Shown piece by piece: positions 18,543 to 29,509 of a DNA stretch of 64,000 nt. This stretch comes from Gammaproteobacteria bacterium HGW-Gammaproteobacteria-11. Lineage in GTDB: Bacteria > Pseudomonadota > Gammaproteobacteria > Pseudomonadales > Pseudomonadaceae. How positions within the stretch are numbered: position 1 is the first letter of the stretch; every line of letters starts with the position of its first letter. Position numbers and translations under genes: made by a program. The DNA is taken from contig PGZJ01000003.1 in assembly GCA_002840055.1 (NCBI GenBank), positions 1-64,000 of the forward strand, read 5' to 3'. The notes below the pieces were generated by a model. That model saw nothing but the letters and a program-made list of their open reading frames with translations. It was not told where the DNA came from and made no database searches.

Positions 18543-21500
18543 ATGAAAACGCATAAGACCTTTTCCAAGACAGTCCTGAGTTGCCTGGCATTCAGTTTGT
18601 ATCTGCATGCCGGTGTTGCCAACGCCAACCTCGACGTTAGCCAGCAACCACTGATGCTGGTCGATTCGGTTGCACCCAACCTGATCTTTACCATTGACGA
18701 TTCCGGCAGTATGAAGCGCTCACATGTGCCCGATACCATTGCCGACGACAATACCATGCGCACAAAGAGGGCCAAGTCAGCTGCCTTCAATCCGGCCTAT
18801 TACGATCCGAATACCACCTACATCATACCCAAGGGTGTCAATACAGACGGCTCGGACATCATCTATACCACCAGTTTTACTACTGCCTATCATATGGGTT
18901 TCAAAACTAGCTTTGGCAGTACCAACCTAAGTAACAACTATCGGGTCACCTGGTATTGCACACGAGATGAAGTAGGTAACTGTAGTTATAATACCAACGG
19001 TTTTGGTGCGATCAATGAACTGGCTGACAACCCCACTGATGACTTCTTCATTCAAGTAAATATCAGAAGAGATCAGACAATATCTGGAACCACTGATGGT
19101 GGATTAGCCTATAGTATTACTCGAACAGCAAACGACAGATGCGAGTTTACCGGAGCAGGTTATGTCAACAACAGATTTGTTTGCTCTCAAACTTCGGGAT
19201 CAAACGCAAGAACAGCTACCGTTGACCTGAGACAGCGACCTGTTGCTGCTTACTACTATGTTTTTGATACTGAAAGAGCAAACTGTAACGGCACCAATAC
19301 TGATGATGATTGTTATGAGTTAAAGCTGGTTGAGGCCGCCGAACAACAAAACTTTGCTATCTGGTATTCCTTCTACCGTGATCGCGCCCTGGCCACCCAG
19401 AGCGCCGCACATCTGGCCTTCTACGAGCTGCCCTCTTCGGTACGTTTCACCTGGCAGTCCTTGAACAATTGCACAAACTTCAATAACGGCTCCGGCTGTA
19501 ACGACAACCGTTTCCGCATTTTCGGCAATAGACAGAAGTCCAACTTTCTCGAATGGCTGACGGATGTCAATTTTTCCGGGGGCACGCCTTTGCGCGAAAG
19601 CCTGGGTCGTGCAGGCGAGTTCCTCAGAACCAACGTGGCCTGGGCCAACGAGCCAAATCCCTTTACGGCAAGTGGTGGTACTTCCGCAACCGTAAGGAAC
19701 CCCGAGTACAGCTGCCGCCCAAGTTTTCATATCATGATGACGGACGGGATCTGGAACGGTGCAGATGGTTCGCCCTCGCAAACACTGCGGCCAGACCATA
19801 GCAGTTTCAATTTACCGGACAACGAAAGTTTTTCCGGCAGTCGCGCACCCTACTCTGATGCGACAACTAATACCCTGGCTGATCTGGCCATGCACTATTG
19901 GGCAACGGACCTGAATCCTGGTCTTGATAACGAAATCAAGCCCTATACGCGCTTTAGCAATGCCAATGCCGATACCCAATACTGGGATCCACGTAACAAC
20001 CCCTCTGATTGGCAAAATATGACCAATTACATGGTGGGTCTTGGCCTCAGTAGCGCACTGAATGATCCGGACATTCCCTGGGCTGACGACACATTTAAAG
20101 GCGGCTTCGCTGCCTTGTCCGCGGGCACCGAAAACTGGCCAGCAGCAGGCAGCGGCAGTGCCAACAACGTTTATGACCTGTGGCATGCCGCAATCAATTC
20201 ACGCGGCGAGTTTTTCAGTGCCGACAGCCCGGGCGAACTGGTCACTGCATTTAATGACATCATCAACCGCATCGCAGAGCGCACGTCAACGGCCGGTAAG
20301 CCTGGCGTGTCGTCATCAGTCAGTCTTGATGGCGGCGATATCACCAATGTGTCGATCATTAACCGTATTTTTGAAACCCGCTATGACAGCGAGGACGGCT
20401 GGGCAGGTGATCTAGTCCGCAAGGATGTTGTACGCCTGAGCAACGGTGGCCAGCAAGTCGAGGAAGTCTGGGCTGCATCCAGCAAAATTGATGCACAGTC
20501 TACCAACCGCAATATCTTTATGGCTGGCGGCGGAACAAACGGTCTGAAGGACTTTACCTGGACCAACATTGGTGCTGCCAATCAGACCCTGTTCAACCTG
20601 AACCCTGACGCGCTGACGAATACAGCCGACGGACGTGGTGCTGCCCGCCTGAACTATCTCCGCGGAGCGCGTACTGCAGAGGGTAACGGGCCAACAGATT
20701 TCAGAGCACGCAAAACCGTGCTAGGAGATATCATCAACTCCAGTCCTGAAGTGGTTGGCATGGCATCCAACGTACCCTATCTAATGGACCGTATTGATGG
20801 TGATCGCGGCGATTATCTGGAGTATCTGATTCAAACCCAGTCACGCCCTGAACTGGTTTATGTCGGCGCCAACGATGGCATGCTGCATGCCATTTTCACC
20901 GGCACTGATACAGCGGCCAGTCCGGCCTTTACCGGGGGCAGTGAGGCCTTTGCCTTTATTCCCAGCGCCGTCATTCCCAACCTGCCCAAGCTTGCAGGGC
21001 AAAGCTTCAAAGGCGGTGGTCACCGCTACTACGTTGACGGGTCACCGATCGTTCGGGACGTCTTCATTGGCGGTGAATGGCGCACGGTTCTAGTGGGAAC
21101 ACTGCGTGCCGGTGGCAAATCGGTATTTGCGCTGGATATTACCGATCCAGGCATTGATGGCTCAGGCGTGAAGTTGTTGTGGGAAATCAGTAACCAGGAC
21201 AGTGATTACGAAGACCTTGGCTTTACCTTTGCCAGACCGGAAATTGCTCGACTGCACAGTGGTCAATGGGGGGTTCTGCTGGGTAACGGTTACGACAGCA
21301 ACAACGGCGCTGCCGCCATGTATGTGATAGATATTGCTGATGGCAGCCTGCTGCGCAAACTGGAAGTGGATGATGGCACTGAAGGCAGCAACGGCCTCTC
21401 CAGCGTGCGTGGCGCAGACAACAACAGTGACGGCGTGGTCGATTATGCCTATGCCGGCGATTTGAAAGGCAACGTCTGGCGTTTCGATCTGGTGCCCACA

Positions 21501-22394
21501 GGCAGCAGCAGTGCGCCAGACCCCTTTGCACGCTCGGCGGTTGGCACTGTAGATCCCAGCGTATTCAAAGTGGCCTATGGTGGCCAGCCCATGTTCACGG
21601 CGGACTATAACGGTCTGCCCCAGGCAATTACCGCTATTCCCTCGTTGGTTCGGCATCCAACTCGCCGGGGCTATCTGGTGATTGTCGGTACCGGCAAGTA
21701 CTTCGAGACGGCTGACAGCGCACCTGACACCAGCAAGGCGAACTCACTCTATGCCATTTGGGACAGGTACAGTCGCGGAGAAAACACCACAGCAGCTCTG
21801 GCTTCCGCAAGCCGAAGCAATATGGAGGAGCGCAATATCACCACTGAAAGCGTACAAACTTTCAATCGTGAAACCGGTGGTTCGGTAACCAGCACCATCC
21901 GCATCATCAGCGAGGGTGCCATCAACTGGTACACCGCAGGCACAACCCGTGCAGAAGAGGTCAATGAATCGGCCGTTGCACGGCGTGGTTGGTACCTTGA
22001 TCTTGCGGTAGGCAATAGCCTTGAAGGGGAAATGCTGGTTAACGAAATGCTGGCGAGGGGTAATACCCTGCTCTTCAGTACCATCATTCCTGATGACGAC
22101 CCCTGTGCCGATGGCCTGAATAGCTTCCTTTACGGTATTAATGCTCAGACCGGTGCGCGCCTGGCTCTGCCACCTTTTGATTTCAATCGCGACGGCCGTA
22201 TCACTTCGGGTGATTTAACCAGTGCCGGATTGCCACCCTCTGGCATCCAGCTTCCAATCCCTGGGGGTATTCCATTGACCCGCGATGGTTTGATTTGTGG
22301 TAATGATGGCGTGTGTATTGAACTCATCCTTGATGCCACCCAGCAGGGTCGCACCACATGGCAAAATGTTCCGCCTCCGGAGGAAGAAAACTGA
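18543..22394 (+). CDS. pilY1: Type IV pilus tip adhesin PilY1
   Basis: Large secreted pilus-tip protein that promotes pilus extension, adhesion and surface sensing. The 1283-residue protein begins with a signal peptide (MKTHKTFSKTVLSCLAFSLYLHAGVANA). Next comes a von Willebrand A-like N-terminal domain with the metal site IDDSGSMK, then a C-terminal PilC-type beta-propeller (from about residue 700: YVGANDGMLHAIF, YYVDGSPIVRDVF) with the calcium loop ADNNSDGVVDYAYAGDLKGN. A second acidic loop DFNRDGRITSGD lies near the C terminus. I chose the ATG at 18543, nine bases from AGGA; the ATG at 18537 is too close. The 18890-19340 segment is AT-rich and cysteine-rich, unlike its surroundings (see findings). 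Confidence 0.95.
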   Translation: MKTHKTFSKTVLSCLAFSLYLHAGVANANLDVSQQPLMLVDSVAPNLIFTIDDSGSMKRSHVPDTIADDNTMRTKRAKSAAFNPAYYDPNTTYIIPKGVNTDGSDIIYTTSFTTAYHMGFKTSFGSTNLSNNYRVTWYCTRDEVGNCSYNTNGFGAINELADNPTDDFFIQVNIRRDQTISGTTDGGLAYSITRTANDRCEFTGAGYVNNRFVCSQTSGSNARTATVDLRQRPVAAYYYVFDTERANCNGTNTDDDCYELKLVEAAEQQNFAIWYSFYRDRALATQSAAHLAFYELPSSVRFTWQSLNNCTNFNNGSGCNDNRFRIFGNRQKSNFLEWLTDVNFSGGTPLRESLGRAGEFLRTNVAWANEPNPFTASGGTSATVRNPEYSCRPSFHIMMTDGIWNGADGSPSQTLRPDHSSFNLPDNESFSGSRAPYSDATTNTLADLAMHYWATDLNPGLDNEIKPYTRFSNANADTQYWDPRNNPSDWQNMTNYMVGLGLSSALNDPDIPWADDTFKGGFAALSAGTENWPAAGSGSANNVYDLWHAAINSRGEFFSADSPGELVTAFNDIINRIAERTSTAGKPGVSSSVSLDGGDITNVSIINRIFETRYDSEDGWAGDLVRKDVVRLSNGGQQVEEVWAASSKIDAQSTNRNIFMAGGGTNGLKDFTWTNIGAANQTLFNLNPDALTNTADGRGAARLNYLRGARTAEGNGPTDFRARKTVLGDIINSSPEVVGMASNVPYLMDRIDGDRGDYLEYLIQTQSRPELVYVGANDGMLHAIFTGTDTAASPAFTGGSEAFAFIPSAVIPNLPKLAGQSFKGGGHRYYVDGSPIVRDVFIGGEWRTVLVGTLRAGGKSVFALDITDPGIDGSGVKLLWEISNQDSDYEDLGFTFARPEIARLHSGQWGVLLGNGYDSNNGAAAMYVIDIADGSLLRKLEVDDGTEGSNGLSSVRGADNNSDGVVDYAYAGDLKGNVWRFDLVPTGSSSAPDPFARSAVGTVDPSVFKVAYGGQPMFTADYNGLPQAITAIPSLVRHPTRRGYLVIVGTGKYFETADSAPDTSKANSLYAIWDRYSRGENTTAALASASRSNMEERNITTESVQTFNRETGGSVTSTIRIISEGAINWYTAGTTRAEEVNESAVARRGWYLDLAVGNSLEGEMLVNEMLARGNTLLFSTIIPDDDPCADGLNSFLYGINAQTGARLALPPFDFNRDGRITSGDLTSAGLPPSGIQLPIPGGIPLTRDGLICGNDGVCIELILDATQQGRTTWQNVPPPEEEN

Positions 22395-22813
22395 TGATCC
22401 TTATGCGCCTCAGAGCAAGCAAGGGCTTTACCTTGGTCGAACTCATGGTCGTAGTTGCCATCATCGCCATACTCGCGGCGGTGGCACTTCCCAGTTATCG
22501 TGAGTATGTGCTGCGTAACAACCGGGCCGAGGGTCAATCCCTTTTGGTTGAAGCGGCAGCGCGCCAGGAACGTTTCTTTGCCCAGAACAATGCCTACGTT
22601 ACTACGGATGCCAACCGCGGACGTCTGGGCGTCAACGAAGCCCGTTACGCCGACCTGTATGACCTGTCAGTTGGTACCCAGGCCAACGACGGAGGCTACA
22701 CCCTGACGGCCACGCAGAAGTTCAGCGATGCCGACTGCGGCAATCTGACCTTGAACGCCGTTGGCACCCGAGGACGCACAGGCTCCAAGGCACTGGAGGA
22801 GTGCTGGAAATAA
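22394..22813 (+). CDS. pilE: Type IV pilus minor pilin PilE
   Basis: Minor pilin of the priming complex. The 139-residue prepilin has leader MILMRLRASKG and mature FTLVELMVVVAIIAILAAVALPSY, with Glu5, then the PilE region REYVLRNNRAEGQSLLVEAAARQERFF and a C-terminal disulfide candidate (ADCGN...EECWK). The ATG at 22394 overlaps the pilY1 stop (TGATG) and has GGAGGA nine bases upstream; the track's earlier start lies inside pilY1. No pilY2 lies between pilY1 and pilE, unlike P. aeruginosa. Confidence 0.92.
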   Translation: MILMRLRASKGFTLVELMVVVAIIAILAAVALPSYREYVLRNNRAEGQSLLVEAAARQERFFAQNNAYVTTDANRGRLGVNEARYADLYDLSVGTQANDGGYTLTATQKFSDADCGNLTLNAVGTRGRTGSKALEECWK

Positions 22814-22880
22814 GCGTTAAGCTTTGATCAATACAGGGGCAGCAGGATGCCGCCCCTTTGGTCGACTCACGGAGGACACC

Positions 22881-23405
22881 ATGGCCACCCCGCTCCGCGG
22901 TTTTACCCTGCTCGAACTGCTTGTCACTCTGGGTCTGTTGATCACCCTGATCACCTTTGGCATACCCGCTTTATCCGGACTACTGGAGCGCCAACGGCTG
23001 GATAGTGCAGTCGATACGCTTGGTCGCAGTCTTAATCTGGCACGCCAGGAAGCCATATTGCGAAATCAGGTGGTTACCCTGGCGCCGCTGGAAGCCAATT
23101 GGACGGGGGATTGGGTAGTATTTATCGACCAGAATCACAATGCCGAACTGGACTCCGAGGAAACCAAACTGCGGCATATCCCTGCCATGCCCAACCTGCG
23201 CGTAGTCAGCAATCCACCTGTAAGCAAGTATGTTCGATTCAATGGCCGGGGCGAGACCCAGCTGTTGAATGGCGGGTTTCAGGCTGGGCGTTTTACACTC
23301 TGTCCGCGTAATCAGACAGCAGCGGCACGGCACGTGATAATCAACAGTGTCGGGCGATGGCGCATCGAGCAAGGCCAGATTGGCGACCCCGGCTGCCAGC
23401 TCTAG
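22881..23405 (+). CDS. fimT: Type IV pilus minor pilin-like protein FimT (GspH/FimT family)
   Basis: A second GspH/FimT-family prepilin of 174 residues. The leader is MATPLRG, with mature FTLLELLVTLGLLITLITFGIP and Glu5, followed by RLDSAVDTLGRSLNLARQEAILRNQVV. In related bacteria FimT binds DNA and supports natural transformation. The start at 22881 follows GGAGG and excludes the track's upstream 19 residues. The gene is at the end of the operon, whereas P. aeruginosa fimT precedes fimU. FimT versus FimU was assigned by position and size, so the two names could be exchanged. argJ is convergent, 27 bp away. Confidence 0.8.
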   Translation: MATPLRGFTLLELLVTLGLLITLITFGIPALSGLLERQRLDSAVDTLGRSLNLARQEAILRNQVVTLAPLEANWTGDWVVFIDQNHNAELDSEETKLRHIPAMPNLRVVSNPPVSKYVRFNGRGETQLLNGGFQAGRFTLCPRNQTAAARHVIINSVGRWRIEQGQIGDPGCQL

Positions 23406-23432
23406 ACCGAGCGACAACCGGACAAAGTGATC

Positions 23433-24650
23433 TCAGGTGCGATACTCCGCGTTGATGCGCACGTACTCGTGTGACAGATCGGTGGTCCACAGGGTTTCGC
23501 AGTGCTCGCCGCGCCCCAGTTCGATACGGATACCAATTTCGGCCTGCGCCATGATGCGTGCGCCTTGCGCCTCGGTATAGTCGGCTGCGCGACCGCCGTT
23601 GCGGGTAATACAGACATCGTCGAGATAAACGTCGATCTTCTCCACATCCAGATCAGGCACGCCGGCATAGCCAACAGCTGCCAGAATCCTGCCCCAGTTC
23701 GGATCTGAAGCGAAGAGTGCGGTCTTGATCAGTGGCGAGTGGGCAATGGCGTAGGCCACGTCCAGGCATTCCTTGCGACTGCCGCCACCGTTGACGCGAA
23801 TAGTGACGAACTTGGTGGCGCCTTCACCGTCGCGAACAATGGCCTGGGCCAGCTCGAGCATAACCGCGTTGACTGCCTCGCAGAGCTGCTGATACTCGGC
23901 ACTCTGTGGATCATTGATTTCAGCCATGGTCACCTGACCGGTGGCAATCAGCATGCAGGAGTCATTGGTGCTGGTATCGCCATCAATGGTAATGCGATTG
24001 AATGAGCGATCTGCAGCGTCGCGCAACAGGCTCTGCAACAACGCAGGACTGACCTTGGCATCGGTGGCGACATAACCCAACATGGTAGCCATATTCGGCC
24101 TGATCATACCGGCACCCTTGGAGATACCGGTGATGGTTACTGTCCGCCCGCCGAGGGATATCTGTCGGCTGGCGCCCTTGGGCAGCGTATCCGTGGTCAT
24201 GATGCCCTCTGCAGCTTGCGCCCAGTGATCCGCATCCAGATCAGCAAGGGCCGCAGGCAAGGCGGCGATGACCTTATCAGCCGGCAACAGCTCACCAATA
24301 ACACCGGTACTGAAGGGCAGCACCTGCTGGAACTCAACGCCAGTCAGTTGGGCCAGCGCGTCACAAGTCTTCAAAGCGGCCTGCATTCCCGGCTTGCCAG
24401 TTCCCGCATTGGCATTGCCGGTATTGACCAGCAGATAGCGCGGGGCATGCTTGAGGTGCTCCCGGCACAGGGTAACCGGGGCGGCACAAAAGGCATTCAA
24501 GGTAAAAACACCGGCGATGCTCGCACCCTCAGCCAGCTCCATGACCACGATATCCTTGCGCCCTGCTCGCTTTATTCCGGCAGAGGCGATGCCCAAACGA
24601 AAACCTGGAACGGGGTGCAAAACAGGTAAGGGGCCAAGACCGACGGGCAT
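23433..24650 (-). CDS. argJ: Bifunctional ornithine acetyltransferase / N-acetylglutamate synthase
   Basis: Arginine biosynthesis enzyme that recycles the acetyl group from N-acetylornithine to glutamate. The 405-residue precursor self-cleaves before a threonine in [20 protein letters not shown] (about 180-199), giving alpha and beta chains; the motif is intact. Other blocks present are [23 protein letters not shown] and [13 protein letters not shown]. The start at 24650 has GGAG seven bases upstream. Whether it is mono- or bifunctional cannot be read from the sequence. It lies downstream of secA, separated by a 341-bp spacer with repeats. Confidence 0.96.
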   Translation of the reverse strand: MPVGLGPLPVLHPVPGFRLGIASAGIKRAGRKDIVVMELAEGASIAGVFTLNAFCAAPVTLCREHLKHAPRYLLVNTGNANAGTGKPGMQAALKTCDALAQLTGVEFQQVLPFSTGVIGELLPADKVIAALPAALADLDADHWAQAAEGIMTTDTLPKGASRQISLGGRTVTITGISKGAGMIRPNMATMLGYVATDAKVSPALLQSLLRDAADRSFNRITIDGDTSTNDSCMLIATGQVTMAEINDPQSAEYQQLCEAVNAVMLELAQAIVRDGEGATKFVTIRVNGGGSRKECLDVAYAIAHSPLIKTALFASDPNWGRILAAVGYAGVPDLDVEKIDVYLDDVCITRNGGRAADYTEAQGARIMAQAEIGIRIELGRGEHCETLWTTDLSHEYVRINAEYRT

Positions 24651-24797
24651 GGGTTATCTCCGCAAGAAGAAAAAGAATTGGGGCAAGAGTGTATCAGGAG
24701 TTAATGCCAGTGCAGAACAGGCTGGCAGAATAGTGAGGCAAGGTTGCCTGCCAGCAGGCTTTGGCGCAAAGGCTTCTGTGTGTCCTGAAGATCCTTG

Positions 24798-24827
24798 TGT
24801 CGAGGTGGAACTCGATACTCACGGGAT
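24798..24827 (+). repeat. 82-bp element, TGTC half copy
   Basis: TGTCGAGGTGGAACTCGATA followed by CTCACGGGA: the TGTC half with two stem changes, very like the half copy at 10562. The upstream GGCC half is missing. The rest of 24651-24870 holds nothing I can identify. Confidence 0.55.
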
Positions 24828-24875
24828 GGTGGGTCCCGTATCAGTCTAAAATCATTGCGCTTAATTTAGGCCACA

Positions 24876-24945
24876 TTCGCGGCGAGGCCGCCGCTCCTAC
24901 CAGCAAGGGTTCTAGCACTGGTGGGAGCGGCGGCCTCGCCGCGAA
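24876..24945. repeat. REP-like inverted pair (family A), copy 5
   Basis: TTCGCGGCGAGGCCGCCGCT and its perfect inverse ending GCGGCGGCCTCGCCGCGAA are separated by a short spacer. It lies 46 bp past the secA stop. Confidence 0.82.
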
Positions 24946-24991
24946 GACCTGTCGTGATAATCCGACAGGCCGAGATTTCAGGGGTGGTATA

Positions 24992-27730
24992 TCAGCCTAT
25001 GCGGCCGTGGCACTGCTTGTATTTCTTGCCTGAACCACAATGGCATGGATCGTTACGACCCAGTTTCGGGCCGTCACGGGTAACGGGCATCGCTTGAGCC
25101 GTGGCTCCTTGAGCATTTTGCTCCGGGCTTTCGGCAACAGCCGGGGCCAATTCGTCATGTTTGAATTGCATACGTCTGGCCATTTCTTCCGCCTGACGAC
25201 GCATCCGCGCCTCCTCTTCAGCAGGATCCTCACGACGCACCTGAATATGGCTGAGGATGCGAATGGTGTCGTGCTTGATCGAGCTGAGCATTTCTTCAAA
25301 CAGATTGAAGGCTTCGCGCTTGTATTCCTGCTTCGGATTTTTCTGGGCGTAACCGCGCAGGTGAATGCCCTGACGCAGGTGATCCATGGTCGACAGGTGT
25401 TCCTTCCAGAGGTCATCCAGCGAACGCAGCAACATCTGCTTTTCAACCGTGCGCATGGTGTCTGCGCCAACCTTGGTTTCCTTCTCGTCGTAAGCGGCGA
25501 CCAGTTGCTCGAGAATGCGCTGACGCAGACCGTCCTCTTGAAGACTGTCATCCTCATCCAACCATTGCTGTACCGGCAGTTTCAGCCCCAGCTCTGCAGA
25601 AAGGTGATGCTCCAGTCCCGAAATATCCCACTGCTCAGGCAGGCTTTGTGGCGGGATATACTGGCTGATTGCTTCAGCCACCACATCTTCGCGAATGGCC
25701 TTGATCGTCTCAGCTACATCCGTGGCCGCCAGGATGGCATTACGTTGCCCATAGATGACTTTACGCTGCTCGTTGGCCACATCATCGTATTCCAGCAATT
25801 GTTTGCGGATATCGAAGTTACGACCTTCAACCTTGCGCTGCGCTTTCTCAATGGCATTGGTGACCATGCGATGTTCAATCGCCTCGCCCTTCTCCATACC
25901 CAGTGCCTTCATGAAGTTCTTCACCCGGTCAGAGGCAAAGATGCGCATCAGGCTGTCTTCGAGTGACAGATAGAAGCGGCTGGAACCCGGGTCACCCTGG
26001 CGACCGGAGCGACCGCGCAGCTGGTTGTCGATACGGCGGGACTCGTGGCGCTCACAGGCAATGATATGCAAGCCGCCAGCCTGCAGAACCTGCTGATGAC
26101 GCTGTTGCCATTCGGCCTTGATCTGCGCTACCAGCTCATCACCGGGGCTCTCGTGGCTGGCGACCTCTGCTTCCCAGCTACCACCCAGAATAATATCGGT
26201 ACCACGACCCGCCATATTGGTGGCGATGGTCACGGCACCGGGGCGACCGGCCTGGGCAATGATCTCGGCTTCCTTTTCGTGGTACTTGGCATTCAGCACC
26301 TTGTGCGGAATCTTTTCCTTTTCCAGCAGTTTGGACACGGTTTCCGAGGATTCGATCGAGGCGGTGCCCACCAGAATCGGACGCCCCTCACCCATGCAGT
26401 GTTTGATATCGGCACAGATGGCAGCAAATTTCTCGTCAATGGTCAGATAGACAAGGTCATTGTAATCCTTGCGGATCATCGGCTTGTTGGTAGGAATAAC
26501 CAGCACATCAAGACCATAGATCTGACGGAATTCGAAGGCTTCGGTATCGGCGGTGCCGGTCATACCAGAGAGCTTGTTGTAGAGACGGAAATAATTCTGG
26601 AAAGTCGTCGAGGCTAAAGTCTGGCTCTCAGCCTGAATCTTAAGGCCTTCCTTCGCTTCGATGGCCTGGTGCAGGCCTTCGGACAGGCGCCGGCCAGGCA
26701 TGGTACGACCGGTGTGCTCATCAACCAGGATCACCTGACCATTTTGCACAATATATTCGACATTCAGATGGAACAGCGTATGGGCGCGCAGCGCTGAATG
26801 GACATGATGCAGCAGGTTGAGATTCTGCGCCGCGTAGAGGCTGTCGCCTTCGGGCAGCAGACCCTCTTTGACCAGAAGCCCTTCAATGAACTGGTGACCC
26901 TCTTCATTCAGCTCAACCTGACGTGTCTTTTCATCGATATAGAAGTGACCTTCGACTTCTTCCTCGCCCTCTTCCGGCAGGTAACCGCGTTTGAGCTGAG
27001 GGATCAGCTTGTTAATCGCGTCATACAACCGTGAGCTGTCATTCGACGGACCGGAAATAATCAGCGGAGTCCGCGCTTCATCGATAAGAATGGAGTCAAC
27101 TTCGTCGACAATGGCAAAGTTCAGTTCACGCTGGAACTTCTCATCCAGACTGAATGCCATATTGTCACGCAGGTAATCAAAACCGAATTCGTTGTTGGTA
27201 CCGTAAGTAATGTCGCAGCGATAGGCTGCACGTTTGTCCTCCGGATCCTGAAAGGGCACTACCACGCCTACAGTCAAGCCAAGAAACTCATACAGGGGCC
27301 GGAGCAGGTTGGCATCACGGCGTGCCAGGTAATCGTTTACCGTGACCACATGCACACCCTTGCCGGAGAGCGCATTCAGATAAGCCGCCAGGGTCGCAAC
27401 CAGGGTTTTACCTTCACCGGTTTTCATCTCGGCGATGCGTCCTTCATGCAGCGCCATACCACCCATCATCTGCACATCAAAATGCCGCATGCCCATGACG
27501 CGCTTGCTGGATTCACGGACCAGGGCAAAGGCTTCCGGAAGAATGGCATCAAGGCTCTCACCCTGCGCAACACGCTCCTTGTACTCGGCGGTTTTGGCCT
27601 TCAGCTGTTCGTTACTCAGGGCGTTCAGTTTCTCTTCCTGGGCATTGATGCTGACCACAACCTTGCCCATGCGCTTCAACTCACGCTCGTTCTTGCTACC
27701 AAACAGTTTTTTCAATAAAGGCGCAAACAT
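24992..27730 (-). CDS. secA: Preprotein translocase ATPase SecA
   Basis: Motor ATPase that drives unfolded preproteins through SecYEG. The 912-residue protein begins [20 protein letters not shown] and has Walker [14 protein letters not shown] (about 102), [11 protein letters not shown], the preprotein-binding region, [31 protein letters not shown], and the C-terminal zinc-binding linker [14 protein letters not shown] that contacts SecB and ribosomes. The track's 32 extra N-terminal residues are upstream sequence. It lies between argJ and the M23 peptidase, as in P. aeruginosa. Confidence 0.98.
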   Translation of the reverse strand: MFAPLLKKLFGSKNERELKRMGKVVVSINAQEEKLNALSNEQLKAKTAEYKERVAQGESLDAILPEAFALVRESSKRVMGMRHFDVQMMGGMALHEGRIAEMKTGEGKTLVATLAAYLNALSGKGVHVVTVNDYLARRDANLLRPLYEFLGLTVGVVVPFQDPEDKRAAYRCDITYGTNNEFGFDYLRDNMAFSLDEKFQRELNFAIVDEVDSILIDEARTPLIISGPSNDSSRLYDAINKLIPQLKRGYLPEEGEEEVEGHFYIDEKTRQVELNEEGHQFIEGLLVKEGLLPEGDSLYAAQNLNLLHHVHSALRAHTLFHLNVEYIVQNGQVILVDEHTGRTMPGRRLSEGLHQAIEAKEGLKIQAESQTLASTTFQNYFRLYNKLSGMTGTADTEAFEFRQIYGLDVLVIPTNKPMIRKDYNDLVYLTIDEKFAAICADIKHCMGEGRPILVGTASIESSETVSKLLEKEKIPHKVLNAKYHEKEAEIIAQAGRPGAVTIATNMAGRGTDIILGGSWEAEVASHESPGDELVAQIKAEWQQRHQQVLQAGGLHIIACERHESRRIDNQLRGRSGRQGDPGSSRFYLSLEDSLMRIFASDRVKNFMKALGMEKGEAIEHRMVTNAIEKAQRKVEGRNFDIRKQLLEYDDVANEQRKVIYGQRNAILAATDVAETIKAIREDVVAEAISQYIPPQSLPEQWDISGLEHHLSAELGLKLPVQQWLDEDDSLQEDGLRQRILEQLVAAYDEKETKVGADTMRTVEKQMLLRSLDDLWKEHLSTMDHLRQGIHLRGYAQKNPKQEYKREAFNLFEEMLSSIKHDTIRILSHIQVRREDPAEEEARMRRQAEEMARRMQFKHDELAPAVAESPEQNAQGATAQAMPVTRDGPKLGRNDPCHCGSGKKYKQCHGRIG

Positions 27731-27936
27731 AGTCGACTTCGATATCCGTTTGAGGGTGGCGGCGTTGCGCACACAAGGCAGCGCCGAAACAAAGTTCCGC
27801 ATTCTACTCCGATTCAGCCGACACAATAAACCGTGGCGGACACGGCAGCCGAAGCAACAACGATTCAGGAGGCAAGACGATAGCTCTTTGCAGGTGATAC
27901 CCCGGAGAACAGGGCCACCCGCAAAAAGACAGGAAA

Positions 27937-28854
27937 CTAATTCAGTGCAATATAACGAGCCGGATTGACGGCCATGCCATTGCGGTAGATCTCAAGATGC
28001 AGGTGCGGACCTGTGGAACGACCGGTTGAGCCGACTGTAGCAATTTGCTGCCCCTTGCTGACCAGATCACCCTTGTTTACCAACAGACTGTGCGCGTGGG
28101 CATAACGGGTCTTGTAACCATCACCATGGGTGATTTCGATCATGTTTCCGTAGGCGCCATTGCGCGTAGAGAAGGTGACGACCCCGGCACCAACTGCATA
28201 GATAGGTGTGCCCCTTGGCGCTGCAAAATCAAGGCCGGTGTGCATTGAAATACGGCCAGTGATGGGATCACTGCGACGCCCGAAGCCGGACGAAACATAG
28301 CCTTCGTGAACCGGCATGAAGTCCAGCAACGCATTGGAATCTACCGAACGGTTCAGCATCAGTTGCTCAAGCAGTTGCAATTGCTGGGTGCGGTTGTCGA
28401 CCCGATCAGCCAGGGCCTCGATGACCGACTGCAGATCGGGCTGCTCGTAGCGCATGGCCTGATTGGGAAACTCAGGGCCGCCCACACCCGGATCGCTACT
28501 GAAATCGAACTCGCCATCGGACAGCTCGGCCAACTGTGTCAAACGCTCACCCAACGCATCCAGACGCATCAACCGGGTTTGCAGGCGGGCAAGCTGCTGG
28601 GTCATATGTTCAAGTTGGGCCTGCGAGTCGCCTTGACTTTCCAGTTCGTACTCAGCCAGGGTTTCCTCCCAAAGTGCCTCATCTTCTACCTCGACGTAGC
28701 CCGCGGGGGCATTCGAGGCCAATACATTCCAGGTCAGGATGGTGACCATCAGCGGCAGCACCAACAAGGCACCGAGACCTGCCAGCAGAGCGGGCAGGCC
28801 CAAGGTCAACGCCTTGGCCGCACCATGGCGATCAGTCAAAATGATGATATTCAC
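27937..28854 (-). CDS. Membrane-anchored M23 (LytM-type) peptidase
   Basis: Probable periplasmic murein endopeptidase or LytM regulator. The 305-residue protein has one N-terminal transmembrane segment (about 17-45), a coiled-coil-prone stretch (about 78-110), and a C-terminal M23 domain. The zinc ligands are present: HTGLDFAA (HxxxD) and HLHLEI (HxH), so it is probably catalytically active. Its GTG start at 28854 has GGGGG six bases upstream. It sits beside secA and is divergent from dciA, the same place as an uncharacterised P. aeruginosa M23 protein. The precise cleavage specificity is unknown. Confidence 0.9.
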   Translation of the reverse strand: MNIIILTDRHGAAKALTLGLPALLAGLGALLVLPLMVTILTWNVLASNAPAGYVEVEDEALWEETLAEYELESQGDSQAQLEHMTQQLARLQTRLMRLDALGERLTQLAELSDGEFDFSSDPGVGGPEFPNQAMRYEQPDLQSVIEALADRVDNRTQQLQLLEQLMLNRSVDSNALLDFMPVHEGYVSSGFGRRSDPITGRISMHTGLDFAAPRGTPIYAVGAGVVTFSTRNGAYGNMIEITHGDGYKTRYAHAHSLLVNKGDLVSKGQQIATVGSTGRSTGPHLHLEIYRNGMAVNPARYIALN

Positions 28855-28940
28855 GCAAAACCCCCAAAGGAAAATCCACTCAATGCGCGCAGCGGTTCTG
28901 ATACGATGACCGCTGACACATTACACAATGTCGGCCTAAC

Positions 28941-29393
28941 ATGTCGTTTCACCCCCTGGATGCCCGTCGCCCCGGCGACCTGCTACGCACCCATGCAACC
29001 CTCAAGGGTCTGTATGCCCGCGCCCATGGGCTCGACAGACTGCAAGGCTTGCTCGACATGCAACTGGAACCGGCCGCCCGCGAACACTGCCGTGTCGCCT
29101 CACTGAATGAAGGCGTTTTACGGCTTATAGTGACTGACAGTCACTGGGCTACCCGCATGCGCTATCAGCAAAAAAGACTGATTCGCCAGCTGCTGGCTTA
29201 CAACGAATTCGCAACCTTAACCAAAATACACTGTAAGGTCCAACCTCCGCTGTTCAAAAAAACACCACCTGTTCACAAAATGAGAAAGTCGCCTGTTGCT
29301 GCTCAAAGCCTGCACGATACCGCCGAACACATTGCAGACCCGGCATTAAAGGCCGCGCTTGAGCGTCTGGCCAGGCATCATGGTGAGCCCTGA
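28941..29393 (+). CDS. dciA: DciA-like replicative helicase loader (DUF721)
   Basis: Small basic protein of 150 residues in the DUF721 family, whose Pseudomonas members recruit and load DnaB in bacteria without DnaC. The DUF721 core is about residues 13-97: LLRTHATLKGLYARAHGLDRL, LNEGVLRLIVTDSHWATRMRYQQ, LIRQLLAYNEF. A variable basic C-terminal tail follows. The gene is divergent from the M23 peptidase with only an 86-bp spacer, in the conserved secA-M23-dciA-lpxC context. Function is inferred from family membership. Confidence 0.87.
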   Translation: MSFHPLDARRPGDLLRTHATLKGLYARAHGLDRLQGLLDMQLEPAAREHCRVASLNEGVLRLIVTDSHWATRMRYQQKRLIRQLLAYNEFATLTKIHCKVQPPLFKKTPPVHKMRKSPVAAQSLHDTAEHIADPALKAALERLARHHGEP

Positions 29394-29509
29394 AGACCCG
29401 TTAAAGCACATATCAAACGAACGTTTGACCGCCTGTCGATTTCTCCCGCTGCCTGCCAAAAAACCTCTGGGCAGGTGTCAGCAATGTCGGAGCTGTTTGA
29501 TATCGCTTT

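Noticed and set aside
22394-22400. A pilY2 gene between pilY1 and pilE
   Set aside because: The pilY1 stop and pilE start overlap, leaving no space.
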